DNA of 7,206 nucleotides, from the NCBI GenBank assembly GCA_937880065.1, contig CALFMA010000508.1, forward strand, positions 1 to 7,206, given 5' to 3'. Below are positions 1 through 6,145 of this stretch, piece after piece (the stretch's first letter is position 1; the number at the start of each line of letters is the position of its first letter). Both the position numbers and the translations under genes were made by a program. The notes under the pieces were generated by a model. The model made no database searches, was not told the origin of the DNA, and worked only from the letters and a program-made list of their open reading frames with translations. This stretch comes from an uncultured Ruminococcus sp. GTDB lineage: Bacteria > Bacillota_A > Clostridia > Oscillospirales > Ruminococcaceae.

Positions 1-1113
1 GTCGGTGCAAGCCGTGTGAGAACTCTGTTCCAGGATGCAGCAAAAGTCGCACCTTGTATCATTTTCATTGATGAAATTGATGCTGTTGGTCGTCACAGAG
101 GTGCCGGTATGGGCGGCGGACACGATGAAAGAGAGCAGACTCTTAACCAGCTTCTCACCGAAATGGACGGATTTGACGGCAAAAAGGGCGTTGTAATCCT
201 CGCAGCTACAAACCGCCCCGAATCCCTTGACCCTGCCCTCCTCCGTCCGGGAAGATTCGACAGACGTATCCCTGCGGAACTCCCCGACCTTAACGGACGT
301 GAGGCAATACTGAAAGTTCATGCTAAAAAAATCAAGACAGAGGAAAATATCGACTATAACGCTATCGCCCGTGCTACAGCAGGTGCGTCGGGTGCTGAGC
401 TTGCAAATATCATCAACGAGGCGGCTCTCCGTGCTGTAAGAAATGACAGAAAGCTTGTAAATCAATCCGACCTTGAAGAAAGCGTAGAAGTTGTAATTGC
501 AGGCTATCAGCGTAAAAATGCCGTTATTTCCCAAAAGGAAAAGGAACTTATTGCTTATCACGAAATCGGTCACGCACTTGTTGCGGCTATGCAGAAAGCC
601 TCCGCACCTGTACATAAAATCACCATTATTCCACGTACAAGCGGTGCTTTAGGCTACACAATGCAGGTTGACGAAGACGAAAAATTCCTGCTCACAAAGG
701 AAGAAGCCCTCGCACGTATTGCCACATTCACAGGCGGACGTTCTGCTGAGGAACTTGTATTCAATACCTGCACAAGCGGTGCGTCGAACGACATTGAACA
801 GGCAACAAAAATCGCAAGAGCAATGGTAACACGATTTGGCATGAGCAACACATTCGATATGGTTGCCCTTGAAACCGTGACAAATCAGTACCTTGGCGGC
901 GATACATCTCTCGCTTGCTCTGCTGAAACTGCGGCTAAAATTGATACTGAAGTAAACGATATTGTCCGCAAGGCACATCAGAAAGCTCAGCAGATACTCA
1001 AGGATAACATTGATAAACTTCACGAATTGTCAGCATTCCTCCTTGAAAAGGAAACTATTACAGGCGAGGAATTTATGGCTATTCTCAACAAAGAAAGCAA
1101 CAACACTTTGTAA
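1..1113 (+). CDS. ftsH: FtsH-type ATP-dependent zinc metalloprotease, C-terminal part (5' truncated by window)
   Basis: Open frame from base 1 to a TAA at 1111-1113, 370 residues seen. The start and roughly the first 220-240 residues, including the transmembrane part and Walker A, lie outside the window. Visible in order (window numbering): Walker B IIFIDEID at 20-27; the FtsH signature GGGHDEREQTLNQLL just after; the second region of homology with ATNRP at 69-73 and LLRPGRFDRR, whose Arg82 and Arg85 match the arginine fingers; the zinc site HEIGH at 187-191; IIPR..GALGYTMQ; GGRSAEEL; and GASND with Asp264 in the place of the third zinc ligand. The family consists of membrane-anchored hexamers that use ATP to pull out and degrade misfolded membrane proteins and short-lived regulators. 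The protein ends soon after the protease domain, without a long tail. The zinc motif carries Ile where most FtsH proteins have Ala (HEAGH), which suggests a clostridial paralogue rather than the main FtsH. A GTG at base 16 is internal, not the true start. Family assignment is secure; which paralogue is inferred. Confidence 0.97.
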   Translation, partial: VGASRVRTLFQDAAKVAPCIIFIDEIDAVGRHRGAGMGGGHDEREQTLNQLLTEMDGFDGKKGVVILAATNRPESLDPALLRPGRFDRRIPAELPDLNGREAILKVHAKKIKTEENIDYNAIARATAGASGAELANIINEAALRAVRNDRKLVNQSDLEESVEVVIAGYQRKNAVISQKEKELIAYHEIGHALVAAMQKASAPVHKITIIPRTSGALGYTMQVDEDEKFLLTKEEALARIATFTGGRSAEELVFNTCTSGASNDIEQATKIARAMVTRFGMSNTFDMVALETVTNQYLGGDTSLACSAETAAKIDTEVNDIVRKAHQKAQQILKDNIDKLHELSAFLLEKETITGEEFMAILNKESNNTL

Positions 1114-1129
1114 AATTCGTGCTAAAAAT

Positions 1130-1151
1130 AAAACATTTCTCCAAATGTTTT
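1130..1151. terminator. AT-rich hairpin after ftsH, possible weak terminator
   Basis: A perfect 9-bp inverted repeat (AAAACATTT / AAATGTTTT, 4-base loop) lies 16 bases after the ftsH stop. It has only two G/C pairs. On the plus strand it is followed by AAAACTCC rather than a T-run, so as an ftsH terminator it is weak. On the minus strand a T-rich stretch follows, but no minus-strand gene ends here. It may act as a 3' stabilising stem or do nothing. Confidence 0.35.
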
Positions 1152-1159
1152 AAAACTCC

Positions 1160-1188
1160 TTGACTATTTTTCAAAAATATGCAATAAT
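1160..1188 (+). promoter_or_regulatory. Sigma-A-type promoter for the COG2426 gene
   Basis: TTGACT (1160-1165) is separated by 17 bases from AATAAT (1183-1188). A TG one base before the -10 makes it an extended -10 element. Transcription should start near 1195, giving a leader of about 28 bases before the ATG at 1223. It gives the export-family gene its own start point, independent of ftsH. Confidence 0.7.
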
Positions 1189-1222
1189 AAATTTACTGTT
1201 TGATTTGAAAGGAAGTATAAAT

Positions 1223-1741
1223 ATGAGTGGAATTACAGAAGCAATGACAGGCTGGTTGGCTGAACACGGAATACCCGACTGGCTTATCCCATTTCTTGTA
1301 TCAATTCTCCCGATTATCGAGCTGAGAGGCGGTATAATTGCTGCACGTGTTCTTGATATGGAACTTATTCAGGCTATATGGGTTTGTATGCTGGGAAATA
1401 TTCTCCCTATCCCCTTTATTCTGCTGTTTATTGATAAAATTTTCGATTTTCTCAAAAAGCACAAAGTTCCTCTGCTTACAAAAATGGTTGTATATCTCGA
1501 AGATAAGGCTATGAATAAAAGCTCTACTATGGAAAAAGGCGAATTCTGGTTCCTGCTGTTTTTCGTTGGTATACCTCTCCCAGGCACAGGTGCTTGGACA
1601 GGCTCACTTATTGCAGCGCTCCGTAAAATTCCGCTGAAAAAGGCTGTACCTGCTATTTTCCTCGGACTTTGCCTTGCATCTGCAATTATGTGTACTCTCT
1701 GCTACGGTTTCCCCGAAGTATTCGCTAAAATGTTCGGTTAA
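1223..1741 (+). CDS. Small multidrug export family membrane protein (COG2426 / PF06695)
   Basis: A 172-residue hydrophobic protein. The start is placed at ATG 1223 because AAAGGAAG (1208-1215) sits just upstream; an in-frame ATG at 1160 lies on the -35 box and has no ribosome site. Two conserved elements identify the family: SILPIIELRGGI (about 27-38) and GIPLPGTGAWTGSLIAAL (about 116-133). Both are semi-hydrophobic and probably form re-entrant or membrane-lining segments, with further helices at about 50-73 and 141-163 and a basic loop near 78-87. The family is named small multi-drug export protein, but its substrate is poorly established and it shares fold features with DedA/VTT-type membrane proteins; transport of drugs should not be assumed. 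The length is usual for the family (about 150-180 residues). It lies 109 bases after ftsH with its own promoter, and a strong hairpin terminator follows 6 bases after the stop, so it is probably transcribed alone or with some read-through from ftsH. Confidence 0.9.
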   Translation: MSGITEAMTGWLAEHGIPDWLIPFLVSILPIIELRGGIIAARVLDMELIQAIWVCMLGNILPIPFILLFIDKIFDFLKKHKVPLLTKMVVYLEDKAMNKSSTMEKGEFWFLLFFVGIPLPGTGAWTGSLIAALRKIPLKKAVPAIFLGLCLASAIMCTLCYGFPEVFAKMFG

Positions 1742-1747
1742 AAAGCT

Positions 1748-1780
1748 ATCCCCACAACGATTATCGCTGTGGGGATTTTT
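1748..1780. terminator. Bidirectional Rho-independent terminator between convergent genes
   Basis: The stem ATCCCCACA (1748-1756) pairs with TGTGGGGAT (1768-1776), with three more pairs beyond one mismatch and a 3-base loop. On the plus strand TTTTT runs over 1776-1780. On the minus strand the stem is followed by AGCTTTTT. It therefore serves the plus gene ending at 1741 and the minus gene whose stop is at 1780-1782. For the minus gene the stem begins only 3 bases past the stop codon. Confidence 0.9.
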
Positions 1781-2673
1781 CATTTCATTTCAATTTCAGG
1801 GAAAATACTACTCTGACTTTCCTTATCATTTTTTCGTCTGCGATATATTAAAAAAGCTGCACCTGCAAAGGCAATATACGGCACTAAAACATAAGGTGCA
1901 AATATCCATGACGAGCCAAAATCAAAAAAGTTTTCAACTGCCATTTTGTCGCTTATAGAGCTTTTTACTGCATCATCATAGCGGAAGAAAAGATATACTA
2001 CTAAGGGAATAAGCATTACACCAAATATAAAAAGCGTCCACGGACTTTTTGCAAGAGATACGTCTTTCGGCAGAAACAGCACAAGAAACATAACAATCGA
2101 AAAGAACGGCACTATCCAAGCAAATATCAATGACACAAGTGACCACGGGTTAAATCCGTCAATATTCTCATATAGAGGCGAAACAGTGTTTGTCTCGGGA
2201 TTATAGGCTATATTATTGTCAAGATAATATCTTTCGCTGGATTTAAAGGGAATTTCTTCGGAAATGTTGTGTATTTTCCCATCTTTGTCAAAAACAACAA
2301 TGCGGAATGTTCCGAAATCATCACACATATTGTAAAAAGCATTTTTGCTGTTCAAAGTTAAAATTGCTTTTTCTTGTAAAAAGCTGTATTCCTGTATCAG
2401 ATTGGTATGAAAAAACATACTGTTATAATCATTTTCATCTTTATATCTAACAATTTCGCTTTCCTCTGACACAAGACCGTTATGGGAATTAAATTCCATA
2501 TATGCATGATTTAATTTCTTTTCAGGAATAAGAATGTCAATCATTTTATCTTCCATGTAGATTGAATTATTTTCATATTCGATATATATACTGTAATGTG
2601 GCTGACATCCTCCCATAACAAGTGGCAAAAGCACAACCATAATCAGCAACGCATATTTCAGATACCTTTTCAC
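1780..2673 (-). CDS. Predicted lipoprotein with three C-terminal membrane helices, unknown function
   Basis: A 297-residue protein I do not recognise. The start is GTG (2671-2673), chosen because GGAGG at 2681-2685 lies 7 bases upstream. Residues 1-22 form a signal peptide: KRYLK, a hydrophobic stretch, then a lipobox-like LVMGGC with Cys23 as the candidate lipidated residue. Residues 24-175 would be an extracytoplasmic domain rich in Asn, Tyr, Glu and Asp, with alternating hydrophobic patterns suggesting a beta-rich fold. Three hydrophobic helices follow, at about 177-201, 210-230 and 254-277. The protein ends with YRRRKNDKE, whose positive charge fits a cytoplasmic C-terminus, consistent with lipidated Cys outside and three crossings. 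It has its own promoter and shares a terminator with the convergent gene. It lies 104 bases downstream of the GGDEF gene on the same strand, but the private promoter argues against a simple operon. The topology is inferred; no enzymatic motif is visible. Confidence 0.85.
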   Translation of the reverse strand: MKRYLKYALLIMVVLLPLVMGGCQPHYSIYIEYENNSIYMEDKMIDILIPEKKLNHAYMEFNSHNGLVSEESEIVRYKDENDYNSMFFHTNLIQEYSFLQEKAILTLNSKNAFYNMCDDFGTFRIVVFDKDGKIHNISEEIPFKSSERYYLDNNIAYNPETNTVSPLYENIDGFNPWSLVSLIFAWIVPFFSIVMFLVLFLPKDVSLAKSPWTLFIFGVMLIPLVVYLFFRYDDAVKSSISDKMAVENFFDFGSSWIFAPYVLVPYIAFAGAAFLIYRRRKNDKESQSSIFPEIEMK

Positions 2674-2680
2674 ATCAGCA

Positions 2681-2685
2681 CCTCC
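2681..2685 (-). promoter_or_regulatory. Ribosome binding site fixing a GTG start
   Basis: GGAGG on the minus strand, 7 bases before the GTG at 2673-2671. It decides the start of the lipoprotein gene, since no in-frame ATG is better placed ahead of the signal peptide. Confidence 0.8.
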
Positions 2686-2703
2686 GTCAGCTTTATTATC
2701 TAT

Positions 2704-2732
2704 ATTTTAGCATAATAAATTACGTCCGTCAA
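2704..2732 (-). promoter_or_regulatory. Sigma-A-type promoter for the lipoprotein gene
   Basis: Reading the minus strand, TTGACG (2732-2727), a 17-base spacer, then TAAAAT (2709-2704) preceded by TGC, an extended -10 form. The leader to the GTG start would be about 25 bases. No hairpin terminator is visible between this promoter and the upstream GGDEF gene's stop at 2778, so read-through from that gene is possible. Confidence 0.75.
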
Positions 2733-2777
2733 TGAAATATGCAAATATTAAAAACTTTGTAAATAGACTGTAATAAC

Positions 2778-4544
2778 TCAGATAAAAGCCTGCTTTTTGA
2801 GGATTGAAGCTACTAATCTGCCTAATATAGCGAAATAATTCATATCCGATACAGACCACTTCTTGAAACGTCCGATATAACAAAAGGAAATTACGCCCTT
2901 GATAATGCTCTCATCGGTTATGAGATACTGCACAGTACCGCCGATATTTTCCGCCGTAAGCTGTGAAAAGGCATTGTCGTCACGTCCCTCCAGCTCATTT
3001 ACGTTGTCAATAGCAAATATGCCGTCCCCCGAAAATCTGTCCGTATAATTATTTTTAAGGAGATATGCCGCATTTCTGCTTGACGCATTTCCGCAGCTTA
3101 GTATAAGGCTCATATCATTGCCTGCAAATACGCATATATCGTCAATTCCAAAGACTGAACGTATCTGCTCCAGCAAAACGGAAATATCGGGAATTCGTCC
3201 GTATACAAGGCTTTCCGACAGATTTGCCGCAAAGGTCAGCTTGTCGTTGGAATCCTTATTTCCGCCAAGATACGCAATTTTATTTTCAACGTCACGTTCA
3301 ACGACTCCGTGCTTTTCAATGTCGTATATAACATATCTGTTTTGTCCCTTTTGCTGGGCGATATACAGGGCTTTATCCGCCTGCATAAACAGTTCGTCAA
3401 ACTCCCTGCTGTCCTTGGGATATGATGAAATTCCCATTGAACAAGTCAGGCGGAAATTTTCAAATCTGCCGTTGAATACGGATTCCGTATTTGTACGGAT
3501 TGCACGTAATACTCCTCGCAAATCCTCCTCATCACGGGTATTTTCAAGGACAATTAGAAATCCGCCGCCGCTTATTCGTCCTGCAATTCCCCGTGTGCCA
3601 AGCTCTTTTTTAATTATCCCTGCAATGGTATAAACTACCTCGTCACCGAAAAGATGACCGTAATTTGCGTTAACATCGGTAAAATTATCAATATCAACAA
3701 TTACCAAATTCACGTTGAATGAGGGCATTCCCCCAAGCAATTCCTCGGCATATGAAGTAACGGCACGTTTGTTAAGAAGTCCCGAAAGTGAATCCCTGCT
3801 TGCTTCAAGGGCAAGGTTAATATCCTTGGATTTCTGCCTTGATGTGACAACTGAAATAAGTCCGCTTACCTTTCTCTGCTTAGGGTCAATAAACCGTGTG
3901 ATTCCCCTGAAAAGGCACATTTCTCTGGTTTTTCCACCTGTGAGAATTGAACATTCAAGTTCATAGTCAAAGCGGTAAATGCCGTTTTTTATATCCCTGC
4001 ACAAGCTGTTGAAAATGTCGATATATCGGGATAAAACCCAGCCGTTTTCAATTGATTTTTTCTGCCACAGTTCAAGTTCCTCGTCAATCAGCACATTTTC
4101 ACGGCAGCAATCCTGCATATATATGCGGATATGACGGGTTTCAAAGCTGTACTCAAAGGCAATATCAGAGGAAAGGCTCATTAAATAGCGGTATTCCGAA
4201 ACAATCCGTTCCTTTTCCGTGGAACTTCTGTTAAGGGATAAAATATCGCTGAAATCCACGATATACAGCGGTTCAGCCGTTTCATCCTTAATCCGTACAG
4301 TTGCCAGTATCCAGCGTAGCTGACCGTTTACTCCCCTCATACGGATTACCGTACTGCTCTCCGTACCGAACTCCACATTTTCAAGACATTCCGCAAATTC
4401 AGGATAGTCCTCGTCGCATATTGTACGGCGGATTGAATATGTTACATCATTGCCGAAATATCGGAAAAACGGCTCATTTCCGCTTTGAGTATGCAGGCTC
4501 TTGTCCACGATTACCCTGCCTATTCTGTAAACTCCGTTTTCCAT
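2778..4544 (-). CDS. PAS-PAS-GGDEF-GAF signalling protein with degenerate (probably inactive) GGDEF site
   Basis: A 588-residue soluble protein; no signal peptide or membrane helix is seen. ATG at 4542-4544 has AAAAGGAGG ending 7 bases upstream. Residues about 25-100 resemble a PAS domain (CDEDYPEF..., then NGQLRW and YIVDFSDI), and about 115-238 look like a second, more divergent PAS. The GGDEF domain spans about 245-410: DSLSGLLNKR (251-260), the metal-binding strand VDIDNF (283-288), NYGHLFGDEVV (294-304) and ADKALYIAQQKGQNR (389-403). The active-site loop reads SGGGF at 325-329, so both acidic residues of GG[D/E]EF are replaced by Gly. The inhibitory RxxD site is also lost (RGIA, 318-321). 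Diguanylate cyclase activity is therefore unlikely, while the fold and the first metal-binding Asp are kept. Residues about 440-585 look GAF-like, ending in KGVISFCYIGRFKKWSVSD followed by a helix. No EAL, HD-GYP or other output domain is present. It is likely a GTP- or ligand-sensing regulator; its partner is unknown. Divergent from the AI-2E gene. Confidence 0.92.
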   Translation of the reverse strand: MENGVYRIGRVIVDKSLHTQSGNEPFFRYFGNDVTYSIRRTICDEDYPEFAECLENVEFGTESSTVIRMRGVNGQLRWILATVRIKDETAEPLYIVDFSDILSLNRSSTEKERIVSEYRYLMSLSSDIAFEYSFETRHIRIYMQDCCRENVLIDEELELWQKKSIENGWVLSRYIDIFNSLCRDIKNGIYRFDYELECSILTGGKTREMCLFRGITRFIDPKQRKVSGLISVVTSRQKSKDINLALEASRDSLSGLLNKRAVTSYAEELLGGMPSFNVNLVIVDIDNFTDVNANYGHLFGDEVVYTIAGIIKKELGTRGIAGRISGGGFLIVLENTRDEEDLRGVLRAIRTNTESVFNGRFENFRLTCSMGISSYPKDSREFDELFMQADKALYIAQQKGQNRYVIYDIEKHGVVERDVENKIAYLGGNKDSNDKLTFAANLSESLVYGRIPDISVLLEQIRSVFGIDDICVFAGNDMSLILSCGNASSRNAAYLLKNNYTDRFSGDGIFAIDNVNELEGRDDNAFSQLTAENIGGTVQYLITDESIIKGVISFCYIGRFKKWSVSDMNYFAILGRLVASILKKQAFI

Positions 4545-4587
4545 TTTTACGCCTCCTTTTAGTCTGTAACCATAATATTATGTTATT

Positions 4588-4616
4588 ATTATACACCTAA
4601 AAGCACAAAAGGTCAA
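4588..4616 (-). promoter_or_regulatory. Promoter for the PAS-GGDEF-GAF gene
   Basis: On the minus strand TTGACC (4616-4611) is followed after 17 bases by a perfect TATAAT (4593-4588). The leader before the ATG is about 37 bases and contains the ribosome site at 4552-4556. A second TTGACT lies 16 bases further upstream (4632-4627) but has no good -10 at the right distance. Confidence 0.85.
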
Positions 4617-4693
4617 TAACAGTTTAAGTCAACATTTTTATTCCGTTTGAAATTTATTTACAATTCTAACACCATATAAACACATAAATGAAC

Positions 4694-4699
4694 TATAAT
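4694..4699 (+). promoter_or_regulatory. Candidate -10 box for the AI-2E family gene
   Basis: TATAAT at 4694-4699 lies 31 bases before the ATG at 4731, a sensible leader length. No convincing -35 box sits 16-18 bases upstream (the sequence there is ACCATA), and TTTACA at 4657-4662 is too far away. If it is used it is probably weak or activator-dependent. The rest of the 174-base divergent intergenic region (4557-4730) is AT-rich and shows no clear operator. Confidence 0.4.
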
Positions 4700-4730
4700 A
4701 AATTCGTATAGATTATTTTTGGAGGATTTT

Positions 4731-5984
4731 ATGGAAAAAAAGGAAATCAAACGCTATGCGGTCATATCGCTGTTTATTATCAGCATATGCCTTGCAGTTA
4801 AAAACTTCGGATTTTTCGCCAATGTAATAGGGGTAATTTACGGGGCGATTTTTCCGCTTATTCTCGGTGCAGTCATCGCTTATATCTTCAACATAATTTT
4901 AAGCGGACTGGAAAAACGATACTTTCCCAACACCCAATCAACGGGAATAATCAAAGCACGGCGGCCTGTTTGCATTGTGCTTTCATTCCTCATTGTATTG
5001 GCAATTATTGCACTTATTCTGAAAATTGTAATTCCCGAATTATTCGGTGCTTTCAAGCTGATTTTCGACGAAATACCGCCGTTATTCGATAAAATAAGCA
5101 ACTATGCTTTCAAAATGCTTGAAGAATATCCCGATATTCAGAAAGAGGCTATGGCTCTTTACAATGAATTCGATGTGAAATCACTTGACTGGGCAAGCAT
5201 TACCGAAAAGGCAGGAAGTTTCCTCAAAACAGGAGTTATGGGAATTATTACCTCTGCCGTTGGAATTGTGGGAACTGTTACAGGTACGGTTACAAATGTT
5301 GTTATTGCCCTGATTTTCGCAATTTATCTCCTTGCCCGCAAGGATAAAATTCATTGCGACCTCAACCGCTTTGAAAATGTTATTTTCAAGGATACAACAA
5401 CTCAGAAGATTAATAAAGTCTGCAAAACTGCTGATGATACTTTCAAAAGCTTCTTTGTGGGACAGTTTATCGAAGCAATTTTACTGGGCTGCTTCTGCTT
5501 CATCGGTATGAAAATTTTGCAGCTCCCCTATGCGGCTATGAGTTCTGTTCTTGTGGGAGTTACCGCACTTATTCCTATTGTCGGAGGATTTCTCGGTGCA
5601 GGTATCAGTGCATTTATCATCTGCACTGAAAACCCAATGCAGGCGCTGATTTTCGTAGTATTTCTCCTTATTCTCCAGCAGCTTGAGGGTAATATCGTTT
5701 ACCCGAAGGTTGTGGGAAATTCAATCGGACTTCCCGGAATATGGGTACTTGCAGCTGTAACAGTAGGCGGCGGTTTAGGCGGAATTGTGGGTATGCTCAT
5801 AAGCGTTCCCGTAACTGCTACCGTTTACAAACTTCTCTTTGAATATCTCGAAAAAAAAGAAGAAGCCATGGGCATTAAGGCAATTGAGGAAAAGCCTGTT
5901 GAAAAAGAATCGAAAAAGCTTTTCAATTTCAAGAAAAAACAGCCCGAAAAGAAAAAAGAAAAGGCAAAATCAAATAAAAAATAA
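4731..5984 (+). CDS. AI-2E family transporter (PF01594) membrane protein
   Basis: A 417-residue polytopic membrane protein. The start is ATG 4731, with GGAGG at 4721-4725 five bases upstream; the frame also opens at TTG 4719, but that overlaps the ribosome site. Hydrophobic segments lie at about 11-30, 32-58, 79-101, 170-202, 245-260, 268-298, 303-318 and 335-370, a usual layout for the family, with the long soluble loop of the family at about 105-165. The hallmark C-terminal part is present: LQQLEGNIVYPKVVGNSIG (316-333), LPGIWVLAAV, then GGGLGGIVGMLISVP (346-360). Members include the E. coli AI-2 exporter TqsA, but many others export ions or have unknown substrates, so quorum-signal transport should not be inferred. 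The last 32 residues (386-417) are a charged tail with 14 lysines, probably cytoplasmic and disordered. The gene stands alone between a divergent neighbour and a strong terminator. Confidence 0.93.
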   Translation: MEKKEIKRYAVISLFIISICLAVKNFGFFANVIGVIYGAIFPLILGAVIAYIFNIILSGLEKRYFPNTQSTGIIKARRPVCIVLSFLIVLAIIALILKIVIPELFGAFKLIFDEIPPLFDKISNYAFKMLEEYPDIQKEAMALYNEFDVKSLDWASITEKAGSFLKTGVMGIITSAVGIVGTVTGTVTNVVIALIFAIYLLARKDKIHCDLNRFENVIFKDTTTQKINKVCKTADDTFKSFFVGQFIEAILLGCFCFIGMKILQLPYAAMSSVLVGVTALIPIVGGFLGAGISAFIICTENPMQALIFVVFLLILQQLEGNIVYPKVVGNSIGLPGIWVLAAVTVGGGLGGIVGMLISVPVTATVYKLLFEYLEKKEEAMGIKAIEEKPVEKESKKLFNFKKKQPEKKKEKAKSNKK

Positions 5985-5991
5985 TTCGGAT

Positions 5992-6022
5992 AAGTGTCGT
6001 GCCTTAGTGTACGACACTTTTT
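5992..6022 (+). terminator. Rho-independent terminator after the AI-2E family gene
   Basis: A perfect 9-bp stem, AAGTGTCGT (5992-6000) with ACGACACTT (6011-6019), a 10-base loop, then TTTTT ending at 6022. It starts 7 bases after the stop codon and insulates pflB from the transporter gene. Confidence 0.92.
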
Positions 6023-6079
6023 ATATAATTTTATAATCAATACATAAAAATAACACAATAAAAAACATTGAAAATCAGA

Positions 6080-6108
6080 TTGACATATTATCGGCGATAT
6101 GTTATAAT
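6080..6108 (+). promoter_or_regulatory. Fully consensus extended -10 promoter for pflB
   Basis: TTGACA (6080-6085), a 17-base spacer, TATAAT (6103-6108), with TG one base before the -10. This matches every element of the sigma-A consensus and predicts very high basal expression, with a start near 6115 and a leader of about 30 bases. An inverted repeat, ACATAT (6083-6088) and ATATGT (6097-6102), fills the spacer and could be an operator. Bases 6023-6079 upstream are AT-rich with no other recognised element. Confidence 0.9.
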
Positions 6109-6130
6109 TTAAGTGAGAAAAATATTGAAA

Positions 6131-6145
6131 AGGAGAACTGATGCT
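6131..6145 (+). promoter_or_regulatory. pflB ribosome binding site with two competing ATGs
   Basis: AGGAG at 6131-6135 precedes two ATGs. The one at 6141 is 5 bases away and opens only a five-codon frame (MLCFI, stop at 6156-6158). The one at 6146 is 10 bases away and opens pflB. Homology (WEGF, NVRDFI shortly inside) supports 6146 as the gene start, although its spacing is on the long side. Confidence 0.6.

Noticed and set aside
16..18. GTG as the start of a short FtsH-like protein
   Set aside because: The frame is open and homologous to FtsH back to base 1, so this is an internal codon of a gene truncated by the window edge.
649..1023. 124-codon antisense open frame within ftsH
   Set aside because: The opposite strand codes for highly conserved FtsH sequence; the antisense product is Cys-rich, without recognisable motifs or a ribosome site.
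1160..1222. Longer start (ATG 1160) for the COG2426 gene
   Set aside because: It overlaps the -35 box, has no ribosome site, and adds 21 residues not expected in the family; ATG 1223 has AAAGGAAG upstream.
3118..3633. 171-codon plus-strand open frame inside the GGDEF gene
   Set aside because: It is Ser/Pro/Arg-rich shadow sequence opposite a well-supported gene, with no family resemblance or ribosome site.
4594..4632. Two TTGAC boxes 16 bases apart as a tandem promoter or operator
   Set aside because: Only the proximal one has a -10 at the right distance; the distal one has TTTGTG there, and no symmetry suggests a binding site.
4719..4730. TTG 4719 as the start of the AI-2E family gene
   Set aside because: It sits on the ribosome site GGAGG (4721-4725), which clearly serves ATG 4731.
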